Both the position numbers and the translations under genes were made by a program. Under the pieces are notes generated by a model. That model was not told the origin of the DNA. It ran no database searches and saw nothing but the letters and a program-made list of their open reading frames with translations. A stretch of DNA of 64,000 nucleotides from Lasioglossum baleicum (taxonomy: Eukaryota > Arthropoda > Insecta > Hymenoptera > Halictidae): contig NW_027469102.1 in the NCBI RefSeq assembly GCF_051020765.1, positions 496,001-560,000 on the forward strand. Reading direction: 5' to 3'. Shown in pieces: positions 9,664-22,400 of this stretch. Positions within the stretch are counted from its first letter, which is position 1. Each line of letters begins with the position of its first letter.

Positions 9664-11648
9664 GCACATGCGCATCCCAAAAAACCTGCGCATGCGCATC
9701 CCACAAAACCTGCGCATGCGCATCCCACAAAACCTCGCACGTGTTTGTGCTCGACTAGCCTGCGGGATGCATCCTTTCGCACGTGTTTCTACTCGACTAG
9801 CCTGCGGGATGCATCCTCTCGCACGTGTTTTTACTCGACTAGCCTGCGGGATGCATCGTCTCGCACGTGTTTTTACTCGACTAGCCTGCGGGATGCATCC
9901 TCTCGCACGTGTTTTTGCTCGACTAGCCATGCGCATCCCAAAAAACCAGCGCATGCGCATCCCAAAAAATCTGCGAATGCGCATCCCACAAAACCTGCGC
10001 ATGCGCATCCCACAAAACCTCGCACGTGTTTTTACTCGACTAGCCTGCGGGATGCATCCTCTCGCACGTGTTTTTGCTCGACTAGCCATGCGCATCCCAA
10101 AAAACCTGCGCATGCGCATCCCAAAAAACCTGCGCATGCGCATCCCACAAAACCTGCGCATGCGCATCCCACAAAACCTCGCACGTGTTTTTACTCGACT
10201 AGCCTGCGGGATGCATCCTCTCGCACGTGTTTTTGCTCGGCTAGCCTGCGGGATGCATCCTCTCGCACGTGTTTTTGCTCGACTAGCCATGCGCATCCCA
10301 AAAAACCTGCGCATGCGCATCCCACAAAACCTGCGCATGCGCATCCCACAAAACCTCGCACGTGTCTGTGCTCGACTAGCCTGCGGGATGCATCCTTTCG
10401 CACGTGTTTTTACTCGACTAGCCTGCGGGATGCATCCTCTCGCACGTGTTTTTGCTCGACTAAACTGCGGGATGCATCCTCTCGCACGTGTTTGTGCTCG
10501 ACTAGCCTGCGGGATGCATCCTCTCGCACGTGTTTTTACTCGACTAGCCTGCGGGATGCATCCTCTCGCACGTGTTTTTGCTCGACTAGCCTGCGGGATG
10601 CATCCTCTCGCACGTGTTTGTGCTCGACTAGCCTGCGGGATGCATCCTCTCGCACGTGTTTTTGCTCGACTAGCCTGCGGGATGCATCCTCTCGCACGTG
10701 TTTTTGCTCGACTAGCCTGCGGGATGCATCCTCTCGCACGTGTTTTTACTCGACTAGCCTGCGGGATGCATCCTCTCGCACGTGTTTTTACTCGACTACC
10801 CTGCGGGATGCATCCTCTCGCACGTGTTTTTGCTCGACTAGCCATGCGCATCCCAAAAAACCTGCGCATGCGCATCCCAAAAAACCTGCGCATGCGCATC
10901 CCACAAAACCTGCGTATGCGCATCCCACAAAACCTCGCACGTGTTTTTACTCGACTAGCCTGCGGGATGCATCCTCTCGCACGTGTTTTTACTCGACTAG
11001 CCTGCGGGATGCATCCTCTCGCACGTGTTTTTGCTCGACTAGCCATGCGCATCCCAAAAAACCTGCACATGCGCATCCCAAAAAACCTGCACATGCGCAT
11101 CCCAAAAAACCTGCGCATGCGCATCCCACAAAACCTGCGCATGCGCATCCCACAAAACCTCGCACGTGTTTGTGCTCGACTAGCCTGCGGGATGCATCCT
11201 TTCGCACGTGTTTTTACTCGACTAGCCTGCGGGATGCATCCTCTTGCACGTGTTTTTGCTCTACTAGCCATGCGCATCCCAAAAAACCTGCGCATGCGCA
11301 TCCCAGAAAATTTGCGCATGCGTATCCCACAAAACCTGCGCATGCGCATCCCACAAAACCTCGCACGTGTTTGTGCTCGACTAGCCTGCGGGATGCATCC
11401 TCTCGCACGTGTTTTTGCTCGACTAGCCTGCGGGATGCATCCCCTCGCACGTGTTTTTGCTCGACTAGCCTGCGGGATGCATCCTCTCGCACGTGTTTTT
11501 GCTCGACTAGCCTGCGGGATGCATCCTCTCGCACGTGTTTTTGCTCGACTAGGCATGCGCATCCCAAAAAACCTGCGCATGCGCATCCCAAAAAACCTGC
11601 GCATGCGCATCCCACAAAACCTGCGCATGCGCATCCTACAAAACCTCG
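9664..11648 (+). repeat. Mixed A/B segment with an 11-unit A-run
   Basis: B blocks near 9.65, 9.95, 10.1, 10.3, 10.85, 11.05, 11.28 and 11.55 kb alternate with A-runs. The A-run from 10,359 to 10,820 is eleven units long and opens with the unusual GTGTCTGTGCTCG. It includes the CTAAACTGCGG variant near 10,463 also seen at 1,523 and 13,861. The segment from about 9,228 to 9,960 reappears at +13,497 (22.7-23.5 kb). Confidence 0.88.
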
Positions 11649-12386
11649 CACGTGTTTTTGCTCGACTAGCCTGCGGGATGCATCCTCTCGCACGTGTTTT
11701 TGCTCGACTAACCTGCGGGATGCATCCTCTCGCACGTGTTTGTGCTCGACTAGCCTGCGGGATGCATCCTCTCGCACGTGTTTTTGCTCGACTAGCCTGC
11801 GGGATGCATCCTCTCGCATGTGTTTTTGCTCGACTAGCCTGCGGGATGCATCATCTCGCACGTGTTTTTGCTCGACTAGCCTGCGGGATGCATCCTCTTG
11901 CACGTGTTTTTGCTCGACTAGCCTGCAGGATGCATCCTCTCGCACGTGTTTTTGCTCGACTAGCCATGCGCATCCCAAAAAACCTGCGCATGCGCATCCC
12001 AAAAAATCTGCGCATGCGCATCCCACAAAACCTGCGCATGCGCATCCCACAAAACCTCGCACGTGTTTGTGCTCGACTAGCCTGCGGGATGCATCCTTTC
12101 GCACGTGTTTTTACTCGACTAGCCTGCGGGATGCATCCTCTCGCACGTGTTTTTGCTCGACTAGCCTGCGGGATGCATCCTCTCGCACGTGTTTTTGCTC
12201 TACTAGCCATGCGCATCCCAAAAAACCTGCGCATGCGCATCCCAAAAAATTTGCGCATGCGCATCCCACAAAACCTGCGCATGCGCATCCCACAAAACCT
12301 CGCACGTGTTTGTGCTCGACTAGCCTGCGGGATGCATCCTTTCGCACGTGTTTTTACTCGACTAGCCTGCGGGATGCATCCTCTCG
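11649..12386 (+). repeat. 738-bp repeat, copy 1
   Basis: Seven A units (11,649-11,942) carry CTAACCTGCGG, CATGTG and CATCATCTCG variants. They are followed by a four-B block and then A3, A2 and A1 units and a second block. The same succession of variants recurs at +738, for example CATCATCTCG near 11,853 and 12,591. CATGTG is a CpG-to-TpG change that destroys the E-box and is present in both copies. Confidence 0.83.
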
Positions 12387-12920
12387 CACGTGTTTTTGCT
12401 CGACTAGCCTGCGGGATGCATCCTCTCGCACGTGTTTTTGCTCGACTAACCTGCGGGATGCATCCTCTCGCACGTGTTTGTGCTCGACTAGCCTGCGGGA
12501 TGCATCCTCTCGCACGTGTTTTTGCTCGACTAGCCTGCGGGATGCATCCTCTCGCATGTGTTTTTGCTCGACTAGCCTGCGGGATGCATCATCTCGCACG
12601 TGTTTTTGCTCGACTAGCCTGCGGGATGCATCCTCTTGCACGTGTTTTTGCTCGACTAGCCTGCGGGATGCATCCTCTCGCACGTGTTTTTGCTCGACTA
12701 GCCATGCGCATCCCAAAAAACCTGCGCATGCGCATCCCAAAAAATCTGCGCATGCGCATCCCACAAAACCTGCGCATGCGCATCCCACAAAACCTCGCAC
12801 GTGTTTGTGCTCGACTAGCCTGCGGGATGCATCCTTTTGCACGTGTTTTTACTCGACTAGCCTGCGGGATGCATCCTCTCGCACGTGTTTTTGCTCGACT
12901 AGCCTGCGGGATGCATCCTC
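12387..12920 (+). repeat. 738-bp repeat, copy 2 (partial)
   Basis: This copy matches copy 1 from the A1 unit at 12,387 to about 12,920 and then diverges: copy 1 enters a B block through GCTCTACTAGCC where copy 2 has an A3 unit with CTCGGCTAG. The tail of the A3 unit after the B block is CATCCTTTTG here and CATCCTTTCG in copy 1. Confidence 0.8.
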
Positions 12921-13406
12921 TCGCACGTGTTTGTGCTCGGCTAGCCTGCGGGATGCATCCTCTCGCACGTGTTTTTGCTCGACTAGCCTGCGGGATGCAT
13001 CCTCTCGCACGTGTTTTTGCTCGACTAGCCTGCGGGATGCATCCTCTCGCACGTGTTTTTACTCGACTAGCCTGCGGGATGCATCCTCTCGCACGTGTTT
13101 TTACTCGACTAGCCTGCGGGATGCATCCTCTCGCACGTGTTTTTACTCGACTAGCCATGCGCATCCCAAAAAACCTCGCACGTGTTTTTACTCGACTAGC
13201 CTGCGGGATGCATCCTCTCGCACGTGTTTTTGCTCGGCTAGCCTGCGGGATACATCCTCTCGCACGTGTTTTTGCTCGACTAGCCATGCGCATCCCAAAA
13301 AACCTGCGCATGCGCATCCCACAAAACCTGCGCATGCGCATCCCACAAGACCTCGCACGTGTTTGTGCTCGACTAGCCTGCGGGATGCATCCTTTCGCAC
13401 GTGTTT
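12921..13406 (+). repeat. A-run and exceptional B entry
   Basis: Eight A units (12,798-13,133) precede an n=0 block entered from an A2 unit (TTTTTACTC, near 13,140). That is an exception to the rule that B-runs are entered from A1 units. A marker unit (CGGCTAG with GATACATCC) and a B block ending in the unusual CCCACAAGACC (near 13,345) follow. Confidence 0.87.
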
Positions 13407-16184
13407 TTACTCGACTAGCCTGCGGGATGCATCCTCTCGCACGTGTTTTTGCTCTACCAGCCATGCGCATCCCAAAAAACCTGTGCATGCGCATCCCAAA
13501 CAATTTGCGCATGCGCATCCCACAAAACCTGCGCATGCGCATCCCACAAAACCTCGCACGTGTTTGTGCTCGACTAGCCTGCGGGATGCATCCTCTCGCA
13601 CGTGTTTTTGCTCGGCTAGCCTGCGGGATGCATCCTCTCGCACGTGTTTTTGCTCGACTAGCCATGCGCATCCCAAAAAACCTGCGCATGCGCATCCCAA
13701 AAAACCTGCGCATGCGCATCCCACAAAACCTGCGCATGCGCATCCCACAAAACCTCGCACGTGTTTGTGCTCGACTAGCCTGCGGGATGCATCCTTTCGC
13801 ACGTGTTTTTACTCGACTAGCCTGCGGGATGCATCCTCTCGCACGTGTTTTTGCTCGACTAAACTGCGGGATGCATCCTCTCGCACGTGTTTGTGCTCGA
13901 CTAGCCTGCGGGATGCATCCTCTCGCACGTGTTTTTACTCGACTAGCCTGCGGGATGCATCCTCTCGCACGTGTTTTTGCTCGACTAGCCTGCGGGATGC
14001 ATCCTCTCGCACGTGTTTGTGCTCGACTAGCCATGCGCATCCCAAAAAACCTGCACATGCGCATCCCAAAAAACCTGCGCATGCGCATCCCACAAAACCT
14101 CGCACGTGTTTTTACTCGACTAGCCTGCGGGATGCATCCTCTCGCACGTGTTTTTGCTCGGCTAGCCTGCGGGATACATCCTCTCGCACGTGTTTTTGCT
14201 CGACTAGCCATGCGCATCCCAAAAAACCTGCGCATGCGCATCCCACAAAACCTGCGCATGCGCATCCCACAAAACCTCGCACGTGTTTGTGCTCGACTAG
14301 CCTGCGGGATGCATCCTTTCGCACGTGTTTCTACTCGACTAGCCTGCGGGATGCATCCTCTCGCACGTGTTTTTGCTCGACTAGCCATGCGCATCCCAAA
14401 AAACCTGCGCATGCGCATCCCAAAAAATCTGCGAATGCGCATCCCACAAAACCTGCGCATGCGCATCCCACAAAACCTCGCACGTGTTTGTGCTCGACTA
14501 GCCTGCGGGATGCATCCTTTCGCACGTGTTTTTACTCGACTAGCCTGCGGGATGCATCCTCTCGCACGTGTTTTTGCTCGACTAGCCTGCGGGATGCATC
14601 CTCTCGCACGTGTTTTTGCTCGACTAGCCTGCGGGATGCATCCACTCGCACGTGTTTTTACTCGACTAGCCTGCGGGATGCATCCTCTCGCACGTGTTTC
14701 TACTCGACTAGCCTGCGGGATGCATCCTCTCGCACGTGTTTTTACTCGACTAGCCTGCGGGATGCATCGTCTCGCACGTGTTTTTACTCGACTAGAATGC
14801 GGGATGCATCCTCTCGCACGTGTTTTTGCTCGACTAGCCATGCGCATCCCAAAAAACCTGCGCATGCGCATCCCAAAAAATCTGCGCATGCGCATCCCAC
14901 AAAACCTGCGCATGCGCATCCCACAAAACCTCGAACGTGTTTGTACTCGACTAGCCTGCGGGATGCATCCTCTCGCACGTGTTTTTACTCGACTACCCTG
15001 CGGGATGCATCCTCTCGCACGTGTTTTTGCTCGACTACCCTGCGGGATGCATCCTCTCGCACGTGTTTTTGCTCGACTAGCCATGCGCATCCCAAAAAAC
15101 CTGCGCATGCGCATCCCAAAAAACCTGCGTATGCGCATCCCACAAAACCTCGCACGTGTTTTTACTCGACTAGCCTGCGGGATGCATCCTCTCGCACGTG
15201 TTTTTACTCGACTAGCCTGCGGGATGCATCCTCTCGCACGTGTTTTTGCTCGACTAGCCATGCGCATCCCAAAAAACCTGCGCATGCGCATCCCACAAAA
15301 CCTCGCACGTGTTTGTGCTCGACTAGCCTGCGGGATGCATCCTTTTGCACGTGTTTTTACTCGACTAGCCTGCGGGATGCATCCTCTCGCACGTGTTTTT
15401 GCTCGACTAGCCTGCGGGATGCATCCTCTCGCACGTGTTTGTGCTCGACTAGCCTGCGGGATGCATCCTCTCGCACGTGTTTTTACTCGACTAGCCTGCG
15501 GGATGCATCCTCTCGCACGTGTTTTTGCTCGACTAGCCTGCGGGATGCATCCTCTCGCACGTGTTTTTGCTCGACTAGCCATGCGCATCCCAAAAAACCT
15601 CGCACGTGTTTTTACTCGACTAGCCTGCGGGATGCATCCTCTCGCACGTGTTTTTGCTCGGCTAGCCTGCGGGATACATCCTCTCGCACGTGTTTTTGCT
15701 CGACTAGCCATGCGCATCCCAAAAAACCTGCGCATGCGCATCCCACAAAACCTCGCACGTGTTTGTGCTCGACTAGCCTGCGGGATGCATCCTTTCGCAC
15801 GTGTTTTTACTCGACTAGCCTGCGGGATGCATCCTCTCGCACGTGTTTTTGCTCTACCAGCCATGCGCATCCCAAAAAACCTGCGCATGCGCATCCCAAA
15901 CAATTTGCGCATGCGCATCCCACAAAACCTGCGCATGCGCATCCCACAAAACCTCGCACGTGTTTGTGCTCGACTAGCCTGCGGGATGCATCCTCTCGCA
16001 CGTGTTTTTGCTCGACTAGCCTGCGGGATGCATCCTCTCGCACGTGTTTTTGCTCGACTAGCCTGCGGGATGCATCCTCTCGCACGTGTTTTTGCACGAC
16101 TAGGCATGCGCATCCCAAAAAACCTGCGCATGCGCATCCCAAAAAACCTGCGCATGCGCATCCTACAAAACCTCGCACGTGTTT
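13407..16184 (+). repeat. 2,778-bp tandem repeat, copy 1 (super-module M, copy 2)
   Basis: This segment parallels about 1.09-4.37 kb at offsets of 12,314, then 12,338 (+24 bp in one B-run), then about 12,119-12,161 after loss of one 219-bp segment, then 11,810. It contains a second exceptional B entry, from an A3 unit, near 14,020. The adjacent copy begins at 16,185. The TGTGCATG landmark at 13,483 and 16,261 gives the 2,778-bp spacing. Confidence 0.82.
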
Positions 16185-18803
16185 TTACTCGACTAGCCTG
16201 CGGGATGCATCCTCTCGCACGTGTTTTTGCTCTACCAGCCATGCGCATCCCAAAAAACCTGTGCATGCGCATCCCAAACAATTTGCGCATGCGCATCCCA
16301 CAAAACCTGCGCATGCGCATCCCACAAAACCTCGCACGTGTTTGTGCTCGACTAGCCTGCGGGATGCATCCTCTCGCACGTGTTTTTGCTCGGCTAGCCT
16401 GCGGGATGCATCCTCTCGCACGTGTTTTTGCTCGACTAGCCATGCGCATCCCAAAAAACCTGCGCATGCGCATCCCAAAAAACCTGCACATGCGCATCCC
16501 AAAAAACCTGCGCATGCGCATCCCACAAAACCTCGCACGTGTTTTTACTCGACTAGCCTGCGGGATGCATCCTCTCGCACGTGTTTTTGCTCGGCTAGCC
16601 TGCGGGATACATCCTCTCGCACGTGTTTTTGCTCGACTAGCCATGCGCATCCCAAAAAACCTGCGCATGCGCATCCCACAAAACCTGCGCATGCGCATCC
16701 CACAAAACCTCGCACGTGTTTGTGCTCGACTAGCCTGCGGGATGCATCCTTTCGCACGTGTTTTTACTCGACTAGCCTGCGGGATGCATCCTCTCGCACG
16801 TGTTTTTGCTCGGCTAGCCTGCGGGATACATCCTCTCGCACGTGTTTTTGCTCGACTAGCCATGCGCATCCCAAAAAACCTGCGCATGCGCATCCCACAA
16901 AACCTGCGCATGCGCATCCCACAAAACCTCGCACGTGTTTGTGCTCGACTAGCCTGCGGGATGCATCCTTTCGCACGTGTTTCTACTCGACTAGCCTGCG
17001 GGATGCATCCTCTCGCACGTGTTTTTGCTCGACTAGCCATGCGCATCCCAAAAAACCTGCGCATGCGCATCCCAAAAAATCTGCGAATGCGCATCCCACA
17101 AAACCTGCGCATGCGCATCCCACAAAACCTCGCACGTGTTTGTGCTCGACTAGCCTGCGGGATGCATCCTTTCGCACGTGTTTTTACTCGACTAGCCTGC
17201 GGGATGCATCCTCTCGCACGTGTTTTTGCTCGACTAGCCTGCGGGATGCATCCTCTCGCACGTGTTTTTGCTCGACTAGCCTGCGGGATGCATCCACTCG
17301 CACGTGTTTTTACTCGACTAGCCTGCGGGATGCATCCTCTCGCACGTGTTTCTACTCGACTAGCCTGCGGGATGCATCCTCTCGCACGTGTTTTTACTCG
17401 ACTAGCCTGCGGGATGCATCGTCTCGCACGTGTTTTTACTCGACTAGAATGCGGGATGCATCCTCTCGCACGTGTTTTTGCTCGACTAGCCATGCGCATC
17501 CCAAAAAACCTGCGCATGCGCATCCCAAAAAATCTGCGCATGCGCATCCCACAAAACCTGCGCATGCGCATCCCACAAAACCTCGAACGTGTTTGTGCTC
17601 GACTAGCCTGCGGGATGCATCCTCTCGCACGTGTTTTTACTCGACTACCCTGCGGGATGCATCCTCTCGCACGTGTTTTTGCTCGACTACCCTGCGGGAT
17701 GCATCCTCTCGCACGTGTTTTTGCTCGACTAGCCATGCGCATCCCAAAAAACCTGCGCATGCGCATCCCAAAAAACCTGCGCATGCGCATCCCAAAAAAC
17801 CTGCGTATGCGCATCCCACAAAACCTCGCACGTGTTTTTACTCGACTAGCCTGCGGGATGCATCCTCTCGCACGTGTTTTTACTCGACTAGCCTGCGGGA
17901 TGCATCCTCTCGCACGTGTTTTTGCTCGACTAGCCATGCGCATCCCAAAAAACCTGCGCATGCGCATCCCACAAAACCTCGCACGTGTTTGTGCTCGACT
18001 AGCCTGCGGGATGCATCCTTTTGCACGTGTTTTTACTCGACTAGCCTGCGGGATGCATCCTCTCGCACGTGTTTTTGCTCGACTAGCCTGCGGGATGCAT
18101 CCTCTCGCACGTGTTTGTGCTCGACTAGCCTGCGGGATGCATCCTCTCGCACGTGTTTTTACTCGACTAGCCTGCGGGATGCATCCTCTCGCACGTGTTT
18201 TTGCTCGACTAGCCTGCGGGATGCATCCTCTCGCACGTGTTTTTGCTCGACTAGCCTGCGGGATGCATCCTCTCGCACGTGTTTTTACTCGACTAGCCTG
18301 CGGGATGCATCCTCTCGCACGTGTTTTTACTCGACTACCCTGCGGGATGCATCCTCTCGCACGTGTTTTTGCTCGACTAGCCATGCGCATCCCAAAAAAC
18401 CTGCGCATGCGCATCCCAAAAAACCTGCGCATGCGCATCCCACAAAACCTGCGTATGCGCATCCCACAAAACCTCGCACGTGTTTTTACTCGACTAGCCT
18501 GCGGGATGCATCCTCTCGCACGTGTTTTTACTCGACTAGCCTGCGGGATGCATCCTCTCGCACGTGTTTTTGCTCGACTAGCCATGCGCATCCCAAAAAA
18601 CCTCGCACGTGTTTTTACTCGACTAGCCTGCGGGATGCATCCTCTCGCACGTGTTTTTGCTCGGCTAGCCTGCGGGATACATCCTCTCGCACGTGTTTTT
18701 GCTCGACTAGCCATGCGCATCCCAAAAAACCTGCGCATGCGCATCCCACAAAACCTCGCACGTGTTTGTGCTCGACTAGCCTGCGGGATGCATCCTTTCG
18801 CAC
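16185..18803 (+). repeat. 2,778-bp tandem repeat, copy 2 (super-module M, copy 3)
   Basis: This segment follows super-module M at offset 15,092, then jumps to 14,771 within a B-run near 16,440-16,520, a net loss of 321 bp relative to copy 1 of M. It then continues to 18,803, gaining one 42-bp unit on the way (offset 14,813). It keeps the 219-bp doublet (16,545-16,982) that the copy at 13.4 kb has lost. Confidence 0.83.
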
Positions 18804-19799
18804 GTGTTTTTACTCGACTAGCCTGCGGGATGCATCCTCTCGCACGTGTTTTTGCTCGACTAGCCATGCGCATCCCAAAAAACCTGCGCATGCGCATCCC
18901 AAAAAACCTGCGCATGCGCATCCCAAAAAACCTGCGCATGCGCATCCCACAAAACCTCGCACGTGTTTTTACTCGACTAGCCTGCGGGATGCATCCTCTC
19001 GCACGTGTTTTTACTCGACTAGCCTGCGGGATGCATCCTCTCGCACGTGTTTTTGCTCGACTAGCCATGCGCATCCCAAAAAACCTGCACATGCGCATCC
19101 CAAAAAACCTGCGCATGCGCATCCCACAAAACCTGCGCATGCGCATCCCACAAAACCTCGCACGTGTTTGTGCTCGACTAGCCTGCGGGATGCATCCTTT
19201 CGCACGTGTTTCTACTCGACTAGCCTGCGGGATGCATCCTCTCGCACGTGTTTTTACTCTACTAGCCTGCGGGATGCATCGTCTCGCACGTGTTTTTACT
19301 CGACTAGCCTGCGGGATGCATCCTCTCGCACGTGTTTTTGCTCGACTAGCCATGCGCATCCCAAAAAACCAGCGCATGCGCATCCCAAAAAATCTGCGAA
19401 TGCGCATCCCACAAAACCTGCGCATGCGCATCCCACAAAACCTCGCACGTGTTTGTGCTCGACTAGCCTGCGGGATGCATCCTTTCGCACGTGTTTTTGC
19501 TCGACTAGCCTGCGGGATGCATCCACTCGCACGTGTTTTTACTCGACTAGCCTGCGGGATGCATCCTCTCGCACGTGTTTCTACTCGACTAGCCTGCGGG
19601 ATGCATCCTCTCGCACGTGTTTTTACTCGACTAGCCTGCGGGATGCATCGTCTCGCACGTGTTTTTACTCGACTAGCCTGCGGGATGCATCCTCTCGCAC
19701 GTGTTTTTGCTCGACTAGCCATGCGCATCCCAAAAAACCTGCGCATGCGCATCCCAAAAAATCTGCGCATGCGCATCCCACATAACCTGCGCATGCGCA
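18804..19799 (+). repeat. Recurrent module R (about 0.9 kb), copy at 19.0 kb
   Basis: The landmarks in order are a B block with TGCACATG, A3 with the CATCCTTTCG tail, A4 (TTTCTACTC), CATCGTCTCG, a B block with CCAGCGCATG and GCGAATGCG, CATCCACTCG and A4 again. The module recurs at +4,074 (23,085), +16,425 (35,436) and +23,310 (42,321), and in part at 9,588. This copy has private ACTCTACTAG near 19,256 and a CCCACATAACC B unit near 19,780. Confidence 0.82.
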
Positions 19800-21473
19800 T
19801 CCCACAAAACCTCGCACGTGTTTGTGCTCGACTAGCCTGCGGGATGCATCCTTTTGCACGTGTTTTTACTCGACTAGCCTGCGGGATGCATCCTCTCGCA
19901 CGTGTTTTTGCTCGACTAGCCTGCGGGATGCATCCTCTCGCACGTGTTTGTGCTCGACTAGCCTGCGGGATGCATCCTCTCGCACGTGTTTTTACTCGAC
20001 TAGCCTGCGGGATGCATCCTCTCGCACGTGTTTTTGCTCGACTAGCCTGCGGGATGCATCCTCTCGCACGTGTTTTTGCTCGACTAGCCTGCGGGATGCA
20101 TCCTCTCGCACGTGTTTTTACTCGACTAGCCTGCGGGATGCATCCTCTCGCACGTGTTTTTACTCGACTACCCTGCGGGATGCATCCTCTCGCACGTGTT
20201 TTTGCTCGACTAGCCATGCGCATCCCAAAAAACCTGCGCATGCGCATCCCAAAAAACCTGCGCATGCGCATCCCACAAAACCTGCGTATGCGCATCCCAC
20301 AAAACCTCGCACGTGTTTTTACTCGACTAGCCTGCGGGATGCATCCTCTCGCACGTGTTTTTACTCGACTAGCCTGCGGGATGCATCCTCTCGCACGTGT
20401 TTTTGCTCGACTAGCCATGCGCATCCCAAAAAACCTCGCACGTGTTTTTACTCGACTAGCCTGCGGGATGCATCCTCTCGCACGTGTTTTTGCTCGGCTA
20501 GCCTGCGGGATACATCCTCTCGCACGTGTTTTTGCTCGACTAGCCATGCGCATCCCAAAAAACCTGCGCATGCGCATCCCACAAAACCTCGCACGTGTTT
20601 GTGCTCGACTAGCCTGCGGGATGCATCCTTTCGCACGTGTTTTTACTCGACTAGCCTGCGGGATGCATCCTCTCGCACGTGTTTTTGCTCTACCAGCCAT
20701 GCGCATCCCAAAAAACCTGCGCATGCGCATCCCAAACAATTTGCGCATGCGCATCCCACAAAACCTGCGCATGCGCATCCCACAAAACCTCGCACGTGTT
20801 TGTGCTCGACTAGCCTGCGGGATGCATCCTCTCGCACGTGTTTTTGCTCGACTAGCCTGCGGGATGCATCCTCTCGCACGTGTTTTTGCTCGACTAGCCT
20901 GCGGGATGCATCCTCTCGCACGTGTTTTTGCTCGACTAGGCATGCGCATCCCAAAAAACCTGCGCATGCGCATCCCAAAAAACCTGCGCATGCGCATCCT
21001 ACAAAACCTCGCACGTGTTTTTACTCGACTAGCCTGCGGGATGCATCCTCTCGCACGTGTTTTTACTCGACTAGCCTGCGGGATGCGTCCTCTCGCACGT
21101 GTTTCTACTCGACTAGCCTGCGGGATGCATCCTCTCGCACGTGTTTTTGCTCGACTAGCCATGCGCATCCCAAAAAACCTGCGCATGCGCATCCCAAAAA
21201 ATCTGCGAATGCGCATCCCACAAAACCTGCGCATGCGCATCCCACAAAACCTCGCACGTGTTTGTGCTCGACTAGCCTGCGGGATGCATCCTTTCGCACG
21301 TGTTTTTACTCGACTAGCCTGCGGGATGCATCCTCTCGCACGTGTTTTTGCTCGACTAGCCTGCGGGATGCATCCTCTCGCACGTGTTTTTGCTCGACTA
21401 GCCTGCGGGATGCATCCACTCGCACGTGTTTTTACTCGACTAGCCTGCGGGATGCATCGTCTCGCACGTGTTT
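19800..21473 (+). repeat. Rearranged copy of 3.16-5.5 kb
   Basis: This segment matches the 3.16-4.65 kb region at a constant offset of 16,646 and the later part at 15,983. It is therefore missing exactly one 663-bp repeat of the inner doublet. At the position equivalent to 5,582 it has the normal six As, so the extra A arose in the 3-9 kb lineage or was corrected here. Confidence 0.83.
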
Positions 21474-22001
21474 TTACTCGACTAGCCTGCGGGATGCATC
21501 CTCTCGCACGTGTTTTTGCTCGACTAGCCATGCGCATCCCAAAAAACCTGCGCATGCGCATCCCAAAAAATCTGCGCATGCGCATCCCACAAAACCTGCG
21601 CATGCGCATCCCACAAAACCTCGAACGTGTTTGTGCTCGACTAGCCTGCGGGATGCATCCTTTCGCACGTGTTTTTACTCGACTAGCCTGCGGGATGCAT
21701 CCTCTCGCACGTGTTTTTGCTCGACTAGCCTGCGGGATGCATCCTCTCGCACGTATTTTTGCTCGACTAGGCATGCGCATCCCAAAAAACCTGCGCATGC
21801 GCATCCCAAAAAACCTGCGCATGCGCATCCCACAAAACCTGCGCATGCGCATCCCACAAAACCTCGCACGTGTTTTTGCTCGACTAGCCTGCGGGATGCA
21901 TCCTCTCGCACGTGTTTTTGCTCGACTAGCCTGCGGGATGCATCCACTCGCACGTGTTTTTACTCGACTAGCCTGCGGGATGCATCGTCTCGCACGTGTT
22001 T
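21474..22001 (+). repeat. 528-bp tandem doublet, copy 1
   Basis: This copy runs from an A2 unit through a four-B block, an AACGTG A3 unit (E-box lost), the CGTATTTTT variant near 21,752 and a CTAGGCATGCG entry to a second four-B block. Copy 2 follows directly. The copies differ in the A unit just after the last B block: A1 here, A2 in copy 2. Confidence 0.82.
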
Positions 22002-22400
22002 TTACTCGACTAGCCTGCGGGATGCATCCTCTCGCACGTGTTTTTGCTCGACTAGCCATGCGCATCCCAAAAAACCTGCGCATGCGCATCCCAAAAAATC
22101 TGCGCATGCGCATCCCACAAAACCTGCGCATGCGCATCCCACAAAACCTCGAACGTGTTTGTGCTCGACTAGCCTGCGGGATGCATCCTTTCGCACGTGT
22201 TTTTACTCGACTAGCCTGCGGGATGCATCCTCTCGCACGTGTTTTTGCTCGACTAGCCTGCGGGATGCATCCTCTCGCACGTATTTTTGCTCGACTAGGC
22301 ATGCGCATCCCAAAAAACCTGCGCATGCGCATCCCAAAAAACCTGCGCATGCGCATCCCACAAAACCTGCGCATGCGCATCCCACAAAACCTCGCACGTG
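22002..22400 (+). repeat. 528-bp tandem doublet, copy 2
   Basis: This copy matches copy 1 at +528 up to about 22,400. The following sequence joins the CTCTAGCACG landmark near 22,435, which belongs to the 5.9 and 8.9 kb context. The duplication therefore inserted one extra period into an otherwise colinear copy of 5-6.5 kb. Confidence 0.8.
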
